Origin: Paenibacillus lignilyticus
GTDB lineage: Bacteria > Bacillota > Bacilli > Paenibacillales > Paenibacillaceae
NCBI RefSeq assembly: GCF_017942085.1
Contig: NZ_JAGKSP010000009.1
Location: 186,001 to 250,000, forward strand
Direction: 5' to 3'
DNA length: 64,000 bases
The translations under genes and the position numbers were made by a program. The notes under the pieces were generated by a model that made no database searches, was not told the DNA's origin, and saw only the letters and a list, made by a program, of their open reading frames with translations. Shown piece by piece: positions 17,781 to 26,795 of the stretch; the stretch's first letter is position 1, and every line of letters begins with the position of its first letter.

Positions 17781-17848
17781 GGCGCCGGAGAGTGCGCTCA
17801 TGGTGGGTCGCTATATTTGAGTTTCGACTGCCGCCGCTGTTGAACTCG
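17781..17848. repeat. intergenic repeat, copy A
   Basis: It begins GGCGCCGGAGAGTGCGCTC and aligns over about 68 bp with copy B at 18045-18112, with conserved blocks GGCGC-GG, GTGCGCTC, GTGG-TCGCT and GCCGCTGT. Roughly two thirds of positions agree by eye. The GC-rich composition differs from the flanking DNA. Confidence 0.7.
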
Positions 17849-18044
17849 GAATGCACGATTTGTCGGCTTCGCGCTGGCATCCCGACTTCACAGGCGGCAC
17901 GTAAACTCTCCGATTGCCCCTCGGATTGAGCTACTTTCCCTCGCTTACCTGCGCTTAAGGCGAAGCCAAAGTTGCCCGGGGTTCTCCGGCAGCTTCGGGT
18001 GGCACCCATAGTCCTATAACTACCATAAACTCCAGAAGAAAAAT

Positions 18045-18112
18045 GGCGCTGGAAGGTGCGCTCGCCGTGGTTCGCTCCATTCGCAGTGCGCCTGCGGCCG
18101 CTGTCGGGATGC
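18045..18112. repeat. intergenic repeat, copy B
   Basis: It begins GGCGCTGGAAGGTGCGCTC, in the same orientation as copy A and about 264 bp from it. Its end, GTCGGGATGC (18103-18112), is the reverse complement of GCATCCCGAC at 17878-17887, so the region between the copies could also fold into a long-range stem. Confidence 0.7.
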
Positions 18113-18354
18113 TCCCCCGCGTAAATACAGGCTTTAATAAAACGTTGATTTTTCGCTCTTAACTGCTGCATAAGAACCTAAATCAGCCATTTTGCCGTGT
18201 ATATCGATGCTGACAGCCGTTAGAATTTCTAGAGTTATACCTTTCATGAATTAGGCAAGCTGGCAACCGTTAAAGTTCGGACTAAATCGAATCAAAATGG
18301 AAAGCGACCGAACATCATGAAGAAGAGAAGATTGAGCCTAAAACTAACCGATAA

Positions 18355-18394
18355 ATACAAAGAAACCCGACGTTATCATAAACGTTGGGTTTCT
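18355..18394 (-). terminator. intrinsic terminator after polC
   Basis: A 14-bp stem with one G-T pair (18361-18374 with 18381-18394; outer part AGAAACCC/GGGTTTCT) and a six-base loop, followed on the minus strand by TTGTATTT. It lies about 35 bp past the polC stop codon. Confidence 0.85.
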
Positions 18395-18427
18395 CTGCAT
18401 TCTATGTTCACAGCGGTGAGACTCAAC

Positions 18428-21400
18428 CTAGAACAACGACAACTGATTCGACTCCGGCAAGCCCCTGAAGCAGCCCATTGTCGTCAGTACTTCGACGATG
18501 GTTTTGGTTGCTTTGGACTTTTGCTGGAAATCTTCGATCGAGAGGAACTCACCGAAATCGCGAGCTCCTGCGATGTTCTTCGCAGCGTTCTCGCCGATTC
18601 CGCTGATCGCGCCGAACGGCGGAATGATCGAGTTGCCGTCGATAATGAATCGAGTAGCTTCCGAACGATAAAGATCTACCGGCTTGAATGAGAAACCGCG
18701 TGCAGTCATCTCAAGCGCCATCTCGAGCAACGAAACGCTGTTTTTCTCTTTCGGCGTGGCGTTGAAGCCTTTTGCTTCAATTTCGACCAGCTTCTTAGCG
18801 ATAGCTTCATAGCCTTTGCAAAGCAGCTCTAAGTCAAAGTCCTCGGCGCGAATAGAGAAGTAAGTCGCATAATACGCAATAGGATGATACAGCTTGAAGT
18901 ATGCTGTCCGAACGGCCGAAATAACGTAAGCAGCCGCATGGGCTTTCGGGAACATGTACTCGATTTTCAGACAGGAATCAATATACCATTGCGGCACTTT
19001 GCAGCGTTTCATTTCATCGATCCACTCTGCGGTCAGACCTTTACCTTTACGAACGCTCTCGGTAATTTTGAAGGCGAGACCTGCATCCATACCTGCTTTA
19101 TAAATTAAGAAAAGCATAATATCATCACGACAACCGATAACGGTCTTGATCGTACACGTACGGTTCTTAATCAGCTCTTGCGCGTTACCTAGCCATACCC
19201 CTGTTCCATGAGACAAACCTGAAATTTGAAGCAAATCGGCAAAGGTCGCCGGTTTCGTCTCTTCAAGCATCTGGCGTACGAACTTGGTTCCCATCTCGGG
19301 CACGCCGTAAGTCGCGACTGAAGAACGGATCTTATCCGGCGTGACGCCAAGGGCATCTGTTGAACTGAACATACTCATCACTTTCGGATCGTTCATCGGA
19401 ATCGTAGTCGGATCAATTCCGGTGAGATCCTGCAGCATACGCATCATGGTCGGATCGTCGTGCCCCAGAATATCGAGCTTCAAGAGGTTATCCTCGAAAG
19501 CATGATAGTCAAAATGGGTCGTTTTCCACTCGGCATTCTGGTCATCGGCGGGGTACTGCACCGGCGTTACATCCTCAACCTCGATGTAGTCCGGCACTAC
19601 GACGATACCACCGGGATGCTGGCCCGTGCTTCGTTTCACACCGGTACAGCCGTTGGCGAGCCTCGCAAGCTCAGCACCGCGCCATTTTTTGCCGTAATCT
19701 TCTTCGTATTTCTTCGTATAGCCGTAAGCGGTTTTCTCCGCAACCGTACCGATTGTACCGGCACGGAATACGTTTTCCGCTCCGAACATCGTCTTCGTGA
19801 AGTTATGGGCTACCGCTTGATATTCACCGGAGAAGTTCAAATCGATATCGGGAACTTTATCCCCTTTAAAGCCTAGGAACGTCTCGAACGGGATATCCTG
19901 CCCTTCACCTTTGAGCGGTTTACCGCAGTTCGGACAAGCCTTATCCGGTAAATCGAATCCGCTCGGATAGCTGCCGTCAAGAAACCATTCACTAAACTTA
20001 CAGGCTTCATCCAAGCAAGTGTAATGCGCAGGTAACGGATTTACTTCGGAGATCCCCAGGAAGGTTGCAACGATGGACGAACCTACGGAACCCCGTGATC
20101 CAACCAGGTACCCATCCTCATTGGACTTCTTCACAAGCTTCGCCGAAATGAGATAGTTGGCTGCGAAACCGGCTTTCGTAATCGGAACAAGCTCTCTCTC
20201 CAGACGTTGAACGACGACATCCGGAAGCGGTTCGCCATAGAGTTTACGAGCAGTGTCATAACACGTATTACGCATTTCGTCATCGGCGCCTTCGATAATC
20301 GGAACGAACAATTTCGGCGGGAACATATCAAAAGGTTCAAATCGTTCCGCAAGCTCTGACGTATTCTTGACTACAACCTCATAAGCGCGGGCTTCACCGA
20401 GAAAAGCGAACTCCTCCAGCATTTCTTTCGTCGTGCGGAAATGAGCATCCGGCTTGCGGATATCTTTCAGCGGACTGAAGCCTGTTATGCCATGGATTGT
20501 AATGTCGCGGAACAACTTGTCCCGTTGAAGCAAGTAGTGCACGTTGCCTGTTGCAATGACCGGCTTACCAAGCTTGTCGCCAATCTCGCATACGCGGCGT
20601 ATGGCCTGTTCGATCTCAGCACGGCTTGCTACAAAACCTTTCTCAACAAGATGCATATAGAAGTCGATCGGCTGAATTTCCAGTACATCGTAGTAATGCG
20701 CGACTTCTTCCGCCTCTTCCATCGACTTGTTCATAACGGCTTCGAAGAACTCGCCTTTCTCGCAACCCGAGATTACCAGCAACCCTTCACGCAATTCGGT
20801 CAGTTTGCTCTTCGGAATCGTAGCGACGCGTTTAAAATGTTCCGTATGCGATTTTGAGATCAGCTTGAACAAATTTTTCTTCCCCGCACCGTTGAGCGCG
20901 TAGATGCAGCAGTGGAAAGGCCGCATGTTCGACAAGTCGAGCCCGACATAGTCATTCAGCATTTGTAATCCGGTTATGTTGCGAGCAGCTGCATCCCCGA
21001 TCAATCCGAATAGTACGCCGCCGAGCGCAATGGAGTCATCGATCGCGCGGTGATGATTTTCGAGACTGATTTTATATTTATCCGAAAGGGTATTCAAACG
21101 ATGATTCTTCATCGTCGGATGCAGGAATCGCGCAAATTCAAGAGTATCCAGAACGGGATTTTTCACTTCCGGAAGGCCATGAAGCTTACAAGCCGCTTGC
21201 AGGAACCCCATATCAAACCGAGCATTATGGGCAACCAGCACCGCATCGCCGATAAACGCAATAAACTCGTGAATCTTCGGACCCAGCTCCGGCGCGTCCT
21301 CAACCATTTCGTTCGTGATATTCGTCAACTGTTGAATGTTATAAGGAATGTTCTCATGCGGGTTAATGAACGTCGAGAACCGATCGATTTCTTTGCCTTC

Positions 21401-22738
21401 ATGCATTTTGACGCCGGCAAGCTCAATGATTTTGTTGTTCACAACCGATAGTCCCGTCGTCTCCACGTCGAATACAACGTATACGGCAGACTGCATCGCT
21501 TCTTCGCGTGCATTCATTACCATCGGAATAGCGTCATTGACCACGTTCGCCTCTAAGCCGAACAACACTTTAATGCCATGTTTCTTAGCCGCTTTCGCCG
21601 CCTCCGGATAACATTGCACGTTTCCGTGGTCCGTAATGGCGATCGCCTTGTGCCCCCATTTGGCAGCCTGCTTAATGTAAGCATCAACCGGAGCAACAGC
21701 ATCCATGGTACTCATCGTTGTATGCAAGTGAAACTCGACGCGTTTCTCTTCGGCATCGTCTTTCGTTTCCTTAGGCGCCACAACCTCATGCATGTCAGAT
21801 GGCATCATGACTAGCTCGGGCTCCATCATGAACCGGTCGTACTCGACGCGTCCACGTGCTTTGATCCATTTGCCATTCGCGAGCTGCTTCAACACTTTGA
21901 CATCGTCTTTTGTTTTCGCGAACATCTTCATCGCAATCGAGTCCGAAAAGTCCGTAACATTGAACGTGAATAAGGTGCTGCCATTACGAAGCTCTTTCTC
22001 TTCAAGGCCGAAGACCGCGCCTTGTACGGTGACCTTCTTCTCTTCTTCAATAATATTCATAATCGGCACAGGCGCATCTCGAATGTCATAACCGACAACA
22101 AGGCGAACTTCGCCTTCGTCCAGCGTCGGCTCTTCGGATACTGTCGTGCTCGTCATCATGGCTTGTATCACTTCGCGCTCTTCTTGCTCCCGCTTCTGCG
22201 CAAACTGCTCGTACACCTCTTGATTGGATTCAGCGACAATCATCTTCATACGGCAGGTTGTGGCAAATTGCTGCTTGAAGAAATCGATCGCCAGCTCGTC
22301 GATCTTTTTCTTCTTCGCCAGCTCAAGACCCATGTCGTCCATCAGATGAAGGGTGATTAGGTCGCCTTCTGCAATGATCTTCGATTTGCTGATCCAGCCG
22401 TTAACGGAAGGATTATTCTGCTGCAGCCATTCCACAAACGCCGGCCAATATTCTTGGATCAGTTCATCCTTCGGTACATCGCCGCTATATTGAAATTGAA
22501 ACGAGATTTGAGCAATATGGGCATACTTCGAAACAACTGCACGGCAAAAAACACTAAAAGCCGGTAAAGGAACCATAGTCGTTTTGCCAATACAAAACGT
22601 CCATTCCCGGTTACTCCGGCTTACGATTACTTTCTCTATATACCCATCCGCAAAATACTCATCAACCATTTGCTGCGGCAGATCGGCCTGCTTCAAGAGC
22701 AGCTCGAACCGCTGACGCTTTCCCCCGGTTTGGTTCAT
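18428..22738 (-). CDS. polC: DNA polymerase III alpha subunit, PolC type
   Basis: Main replicative polymerase of low-GC Gram-positives. The 1436 residues show an OB-fold region, a PHP domain begun by EFHLHTTMS (near residue 334) with AITDHGNV, interrupted by the proofreading exonuclease (VVFDVETTGLS, near 420), then the palm with PDIDLNFSGEYQ (near 960), and fingers. The protein ends in QLSLF, a sliding-clamp-binding motif. ATG 22738 has GGGGAGG five bases upstream; an ATG five codons earlier would bury that site. Length equals the B. subtilis enzyme within a residue or so. Confidence 0.97.
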   Translation of the reverse strand: MNQTGGKRQRFELLLKQADLPQQMVDEYFADGYIEKVIVSRSNREWTFCIGKTTMVPLPAFSVFCRAVVSKYAHIAQISFQFQYSGDVPKDELIQEYWPAFVEWLQQNNPSVNGWISKSKIIAEGDLITLHLMDDMGLELAKKKKIDELAIDFFKQQFATTCRMKMIVAESNQEVYEQFAQKREQEEREVIQAMMTSTTVSEEPTLDEGEVRLVVGYDIRDAPVPIMNIIEEEKKVTVQGAVFGLEEKELRNGSTLFTFNVTDFSDSIAMKMFAKTKDDVKVLKQLANGKWIKARGRVEYDRFMMEPELVMMPSDMHEVVAPKETKDDAEEKRVEFHLHTTMSTMDAVAPVDAYIKQAAKWGHKAIAITDHGNVQCYPEAAKAAKKHGIKVLFGLEANVVNDAIPMVMNAREEAMQSAVYVVFDVETTGLSVVNNKIIELAGVKMHEGKEIDRFSTFINPHENIPYNIQQLTNITNEMVEDAPELGPKIHEFIAFIGDAVLVAHNARFDMGFLQAACKLHGLPEVKNPVLDTLEFARFLHPTMKNHRLNTLSDKYKISLENHHRAIDDSIALGGVLFGLIGDAAARNITGLQMLNDYVGLDLSNMRPFHCCIYALNGAGKKNLFKLISKSHTEHFKRVATIPKSKLTELREGLLVISGCEKGEFFEAVMNKSMEEAEEVAHYYDVLEIQPIDFYMHLVEKGFVASRAEIEQAIRRVCEIGDKLGKPVIATGNVHYLLQRDKLFRDITIHGITGFSPLKDIRKPDAHFRTTKEMLEEFAFLGEARAYEVVVKNTSELAERFEPFDMFPPKLFVPIIEGADDEMRNTCYDTARKLYGEPLPDVVVQRLERELVPITKAGFAANYLISAKLVKKSNEDGYLVGSRGSVGSSIVATFLGISEVNPLPAHYTCLDEACKFSEWFLDGSYPSGFDLPDKACPNCGKPLKGEGQDIPFETFLGFKGDKVPDIDLNFSGEYQAVAHNFTKTMFGAENVFRAGTIGTVAEKTAYGYTKKYEEDYGKKWRGAELARLANGCTGVKRSTGQHPGGIVVVPDYIEVEDVTPVQYPADDQNAEWKTTHFDYHAFEDNLLKLDILGHDDPTMMRMLQDLTGIDPTTIPMNDPKVMSMFSSTDALGVTPDKIRSSVATYGVPEMGTKFVRQMLEETKPATFADLLQISGLSHGTGVWLGNAQELIKNRTCTIKTVIGCRDDIMLFLIYKAGMDAGLAFKITESVRKGKGLTAEWIDEMKRCKVPQWYIDSCLKIEYMFPKAHAAAYVISAVRTAYFKLYHPIAYYATYFSIRAEDFDLELLCKGYEAIAKKLVEIEAKGFNATPKEKNSVSLLEMALEMTARGFSFKPVDLYRSEATRFIIDGNSIIPPFGAISGIGENAAKNIAGARDFGEFLSIEDFQQKSKATKTIVEVLTTMGCFRGLPESNQLSLF

Positions 22739-22757
22739 ATTGTCCTCCCCCAAGACG

Positions 22758-22795
22758 AAACGGCTGTCGCCGCTTTTCAGCGAATACAGCCGTTT
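22758..22795. promoter_or_regulatory. inverted repeat between proS and polC
   Basis: A 10-bp perfect stem (AAACGGCTGT at 22758-22767 with ACAGCCGTTT at 22786-22795) encloses a second short hairpin (CGCT/AGCG). In the direction of the genes it lacks a T-tract and sits about 7 bp before the polC ribosome site. On the plus strand it is followed by ATTCCTTTTTT. It could modulate polC translation or messenger processing. Confidence 0.55.
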
Positions 22796-22819
22796 ATTCC
22801 TTTTTTACTCTTGTTGCTA

Positions 22820-24268
22820 TTAATAAGCTCTGGCGAATACGACGGAATGCTCGGATTTCTCTCCACAAACGAGGCAAACTGTTTTGTGCTCTGCAGGCTC
22901 AAACGGAATGTTACGGCTCGTTGCACCCGTTTCTTCCTTCACTTGACGCTCACATGCATCTGATCCACACCAGCCGGCAAGCGCGAAACCGCGCTGTTCT
23001 TCGAAGAGAGCTTTCATCTCATCAAGCGTCTCCACCGAGTAGGTATGCTCCGTACGGAATTGCTTTGCACGCTCAAGCATATCATTATGAGTCTCAACCA
23101 GCATATGCTCAATTTCTTCCTTCAAATTGCTTTGCAGGACAACCCGCTTCTCACCGGTGATACGCGACACGAGAACAACTTGTCCGTTCTCCATATCACG
23201 TGGGCCAAGCTCAAGGCGGATAGGTACGCCGCGCATTTCATATTCATTGAATTTCCAGCCCGGACTTACATCGCTGCGGTCATCCACTTTCACGCGGATA
23301 CCGGCTTTCTTCAGCTCAGCGAACAGCTCGTCCACCCGGCCAACCACTTGCTCACGCGTCTTCGGAGGGCCGATCGGAATCATGATGACTTGTGTCGGCG
23401 CTACTTTCGGAGGAAGCACAAGACCGCGATCGTCACCGTGAACCATAATCATCGCACCCAGAAGACGTGTCGATACACCCCATGAAGTGGTGTGAACAAA
23501 TTGTTGTGTATTCTCGCGATCCAAATACTTAATATCGAACGCAACCGCGAATTTATTGCCAAGGTAATGGGACGTTCCTGCCTGAACGGCACGGCCGTCT
23601 TTCATCATCGCCTCAATGGAATACGTATCTACTGCGCCTGCGAAACGTTCCGATGGGGTCTTCTGCCCCATAATAACCGGAATAGCCAAGTAGTTCTCGC
23701 AGAAGTCGCGATAAATTTCGAGCATTTGGTTTGTTTCTTCACGCGCTTCCGTTTCGGTTTCATGCGCGGTATGGCCTTCCTGCCATAGAAACTCCGTTGT
23801 ACGCAAGAATGGCAGCGTCCGTTTCTCCCAACGAACGACGTTTGCCCACTGATTGATCAGCACAGGCAGATCGCGGTAGGATTGAATCCATTTGGAGTAC
23901 ATATGGCCGATAATCGTTTCCGAAGTCGGACGAATCGCCAAACGTTCTTCAAGCTTCTCTCCGCCTGCTTCGGTTACCCAAGGCAGCTCTGGATTAAAGC
24001 CTTCCACGTGCTCCTTCTCTTTGAGGAAGAAGCTCTCCGGGATGAACATCGGGAAGTAAGCGTTACGGTGACCGGTTTCTTTGAACCTGCGATCGAGCTC
24101 ATCCTTCATATGCTCCCAAATTTCAAAACCCTCTGGGCGGAATACGATACAACCGCGCACCGGGGAATAATCCATTAATTCCGCTTTCTTGATGACATCG
24201 ATATACCACCGCGAGAAATCCTCGTTTTGCGGTGTGATTTCCGTTACGAATTGCTTATCCTTCGACAT
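22820..24268 (-). CDS. proS: prolyl-tRNA synthetase, archaeal/eukaryotic-like type
   Basis: Attaches proline to tRNA-Pro. The 482-residue protein has class II motifs (FRPEGFEIWEHM region, WEKRTLPFLRTTEFLWQEGH, and TSWGVSTRLLGAMIMVHGDDRG) directly linked to the anticodon-binding domain, with no editing INS domain. A C-terminal zinc-type domain has CGSDAC and CLVCG. This layout is the compact ProRS of archaea, eukaryotes and Thermus, unlike the roughly 565-residue B. subtilis protein at the same locus. ATG 24268 is the only in-frame start near rseP; the ribosome site (GGGGAG) is 13 bases away. Confidence 0.94.
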   Translation of the reverse strand: MSKDKQFVTEITPQNEDFSRWYIDVIKKAELMDYSPVRGCIVFRPEGFEIWEHMKDELDRRFKETGHRNAYFPMFIPESFFLKEKEHVEGFNPELPWVTEAGGEKLEERLAIRPTSETIIGHMYSKWIQSYRDLPVLINQWANVVRWEKRTLPFLRTTEFLWQEGHTAHETETEAREETNQMLEIYRDFCENYLAIPVIMGQKTPSERFAGAVDTYSIEAMMKDGRAVQAGTSHYLGNKFAVAFDIKYLDRENTQQFVHTTSWGVSTRLLGAMIMVHGDDRGLVLPPKVAPTQVIMIPIGPPKTREQVVGRVDELFAELKKAGIRVKVDDRSDVSPGWKFNEYEMRGVPIRLELGPRDMENGQVVLVSRITGEKRVVLQSNLKEEIEHMLVETHNDMLERAKQFRTEHTYSVETLDEMKALFEEQRGFALAGWCGSDACERQVKEETGATSRNIPFEPAEHKTVCLVCGEKSEHSVVFARAY

Positions 24269-24275
24269 GACCGAC

Positions 24276-25556
24276 TCAGTGCTCCCCTCGTACCAATCGC
24301 AATATATCATTATAAGTAACCGCCAGCATGAGCAGCATCAGCATTGCAAATCCGATGAAATGCACCATGCTTTCCCGATTCGGATCCACCGGACGGCCTC
24401 GTACAGCTTCAAATCCGAGGAAAACCAACCGGCTCCCATCGAGCGCCGGAATTGGCAGCAGGTTAAAGATACCTAAATACAGACTGAGAACCGCTACCCA
24501 TGAAGTCAGCTGAACGATGCCTTCATCCGCGATTTGACTCGTCACTTGAGCAGTCCGTACCGGTCCGCCAAGATCCTCCATCTTGAAATCACCGAGAATC
24601 AGCTTCTTAAATCCATCGAAGATCATGATCGTCATGTTCTTCATCGCTTTGCCGGCATACGTGAATGTTTCGCCAAAAGTAACCGAACGTGTAGGTACAG
24701 CAGCAGATATGCCGAGTTTACCGACACCTGTAGTCGGGTCCTTCTTCGGTGTAATTTTGAAAGATATCGGCTTTCCGTCACGCAGTACGTTAAATACGAG
24801 CGGCACATCAACCGATTTACTGATCAGCTCGATCATCTTATTGGAATCTCCGCCGATCTTCTCTCCGTTCACCGAATCAATCACGTCGCCAACACGAAGA
24901 TCCGTTTGGGATGCCGGCATTCCTTCCACTACGCTGCCAATTAACAAACGGTCCGGATTCTCCATCGGAACGCCGGCCATTTGGAAATAGAGACCAAACA
25001 ATACGAAAGCTAAAACAAAGTTCATGACAGGACCCGCAACGATAGCAAGAGCCCGTTGACCTACTGTTTTACTCCCAAATTGGCGGTCGATCGGAGCGAT
25101 CTGTGTTTCTTTTCCTTTACTGATCAGAAGCGCTTGCGGATGCACGTCGTAAGAATCCGTGATTCCGTCCGCACTCAGAGCAAGCTTCAATTTACGTTCG
25201 ATATCGATGGTTTCGACTTCACCGCGGACAACATTGCTGCGATCGTCTAAGCGATCCAAGTAAATACGAGTAACCGTATTATCTTTAACCCGTACTGCAA
25301 CGGTCTGCCCGGGATGAATCTCAATTAACTCCGGATCCTCACCGGCCATTCGGACAAAACCACCTGCTGGAACAAGCCGCAGCGTATATCTGGTTTCGCC
25401 GCGTTTAATGGAAAACAGCTTTGGACCGAATCCAATCGCAAACTCTCGAACCAATATTCCGGCACGCTTCGCAAAATAAAAATGACCCCACTCGTGAATG
25501 GTCACAATGACGAAGAAGACCATTACCGTCAAAAAGACGACTTGAATCGTATGCAT
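24276..25556 (-). CDS. rseP: site-2 intramembrane metalloprotease RseP/RasP
   Basis: Cuts membrane-embedded anti-sigma factors and signal peptide remnants. The zinc motif HEWGH is at residues 21-25 in the first membrane helix and the third ligand in PALDGSRL (near residue 375). A PDZ-type domain (PASQTDLRVGDVIDSVNG) stands between. An insertion of about 120 residues follows the first helix, longer than in E. coli RseP. ATG 25556 (426 residues) has AAGGGG upstream; the frame extends 38 codons further but overlaps the end of dxr without initiation signal. It is followed by proS after 7 bp. Confidence 0.94.
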   Translation of the reverse strand: MHTIQVVFLTVMVFFVIVTIHEWGHFYFAKRAGILVREFAIGFGPKLFSIKRGETRYTLRLVPAGGFVRMAGEDPELIEIHPGQTVAVRVKDNTVTRIYLDRLDDRSNVVRGEVETIDIERKLKLALSADGITDSYDVHPQALLISKGKETQIAPIDRQFGSKTVGQRALAIVAGPVMNFVLAFVLFGLYFQMAGVPMENPDRLLIGSVVEGMPASQTDLRVGDVIDSVNGEKIGGDSNKMIELISKSVDVPLVFNVLRDGKPISFKITPKKDPTTGVGKLGISAAVPTRSVTFGETFTYAGKAMKNMTIMIFDGFKKLILGDFKMEDLGGPVRTAQVTSQIADEGIVQLTSWVAVLSLYLGIFNLLPIPALDGSRLVFLGFEAVRGRPVDPNRESMVHFIGFAMLMLLMLAVTYNDILRLVRGEH

Positions 25557-25635
25557 CGTTCCCCTTGCCTCCTGTTCGTAACGGCCTGTACTTAGATTAT
25601 CATTATTCTCCCGTTCGATACAAGAGAACCACCGG

Positions 25636-26775
25636 TTAGACGCTTGCCGCTTCTCTTCGAGCCCAGGCATCTACTTCTGCAATGGCCTCGACATCGGGAA
25701 CATCTACAAGCTGATGCTTGTTCAGCACAGTCTCTATAACAGATTCAATCTCAAGGAATGTGATTTCGCTTGCCAAGAAACGGGCAACCGCAGTTTCGTT
25801 CGCCGCATTGTATACAGTTGGCGCAGATTGACCGGCCTGACCGCTCTCATAAGCGAATCGCAGACAAGGGTAACGATCAAAGTCCATTTCCCTAAAATGA
25901 AGGGTAGACAGCTTGGCTAATTGCAGTCGCTCTGTCGGCGTTGGCCTGCGTTCCGGATACGTAAGCGCATATTGAATCGGGACACGCATATCCGGCATCC
26001 CCAGTTGAGCAATGATGCTGTGATCCACGAACTCTACATAGGAATGAATGATACTCTCTGGGTGAATAAGTACATCGATTTGATTGTAAGGAAGGCCGAA
26101 TAACCAATGTGCCTCTATAACTTCTAACCCTTTGTTGGCCATAGTTGCGGAATCGATCGTAATTTTGGCACCCATTGACCAATTCGGATGATTAAGTGCT
26201 TCAGCAACGGTGACACCTTCAAGCTCTGCCCGAGTACGGTCCCGGAAAGAGCCTCCCGACGCTGTAAGAGTAATACGGTTCACATCACTGCGACGTTCCC
26301 CATTTAAGCATTGAAATATTGCAGAGTGCTCGCTATCGATGGGCAGAATGGACACACCTTTGTCAAAAGCACGCTGCATCACGATATGACCTGCCGTTAC
26401 AAGCGTTTCCTTATTCGCAAGTCCGATATGTTTCCCTGCATCAATGGCGGCAAGTGTTGCCTGCAATCCGCGGCTGCCCACGATTGCGGTCACAACGGTA
26501 TCGGCTTCATTATCAGCCGCAATTTCAATCAGTCCTTCATTGCCGTAGAGCACCTTAGTCCCTTGCGGCAAATGAGGAGCCGCTTCTTCCGCTAACGCCT
26601 TGGTGGATAAGCAAACGCTCTTCGGCTTGAATTGATTGGCTTGCTCAATAAGCAATTGCAGGTTGTTGCCTGCAGCCAAGCCTTCAACCTGATAGCGGTC
26701 AGGTTCATGACTAAGAATATCCAAGGTTTGCGTCCCTACAGAACCGGTAGAACCGAGAATCGTTATTTTCTTCAA
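25636..26775 (-). CDS. dxr: 1-deoxy-D-xylulose 5-phosphate reductoisomerase
   Basis: First committed step of the non-mevalonate isoprenoid pathway. NADPH-binding GSTGSVG is at residues 8-14; catalytic-site segments LTASGGSFRD and IDSATMANKGLEVIEAHWLF are present. TTG 26775 with AGGAGG ten bases upstream gives 379 residues, the family length. A longer frame reaching 27021 would overlap cdsA heavily and is unlikely. It follows cdsA directly, linking isoprenoid and lipid precursor genes. Confidence 0.95.
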   Translation of the reverse strand: MKKITILGSTGSVGTQTLDILSHEPDRYQVEGLAAGNNLQLLIEQANQFKPKSVCLSTKALAEEAAPHLPQGTKVLYGNEGLIEIAADNEADTVVTAIVGSRGLQATLAAIDAGKHIGLANKETLVTAGHIVMQRAFDKGVSILPIDSEHSAIFQCLNGERRSDVNRITLTASGGSFRDRTRAELEGVTVAEALNHPNWSMGAKITIDSATMANKGLEVIEAHWLFGLPYNQIDVLIHPESIIHSYVEFVDHSIIAQLGMPDMRVPIQYALTYPERRPTPTERLQLAKLSTLHFREMDFDRYPCLRFAYESGQAGQSAPTVYNAANETAVARFLASEITFLEIESVIETVLNKHQLVDVPDVEAIAEVDAWARREAASV

Positions 26776-26795
26776 CGCTAAGGAGCCTCCTTGAA

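Larger units (their letters stand above)
17554..18427. other. long intergenic region with diverged repeats before rimP
   Basis: These 874 bp separate polC from rimP. At the right end lies the polC terminator, and at 17691-17712 a second hairpin. Between them, 17781-17848 and 18045-18112 are two diverged direct copies of one sequence, plus a 10-bp inverted repeat (17878-17887 against 18103-18112). One long open frame (17611-18171, minus) exists, but its composition (rich in Arg, Ser, Gly; no domain) and the repeats argue against a protein. The rimP-operon promoter should be between 17593 and 17690. Confidence 0.6.

Noticed and set aside
17611..18171. 186-codon open frame on the minus strand in the polC-rimP gap
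   Set aside because: No ribosome site of note, no recognisable domain, composition dominated by Arg, Ser, Gly and Thr, and it runs through two internal direct repeats and a hairpin. Treated as non-coding, with the doubt recorded.
25557..25670. N-terminal extension of RseP (38 codons upstream of ATG 25556)
   Set aside because: It overlaps dxr, has no ribosome site, and would put polar residues before the first membrane helix carrying HEWGH.
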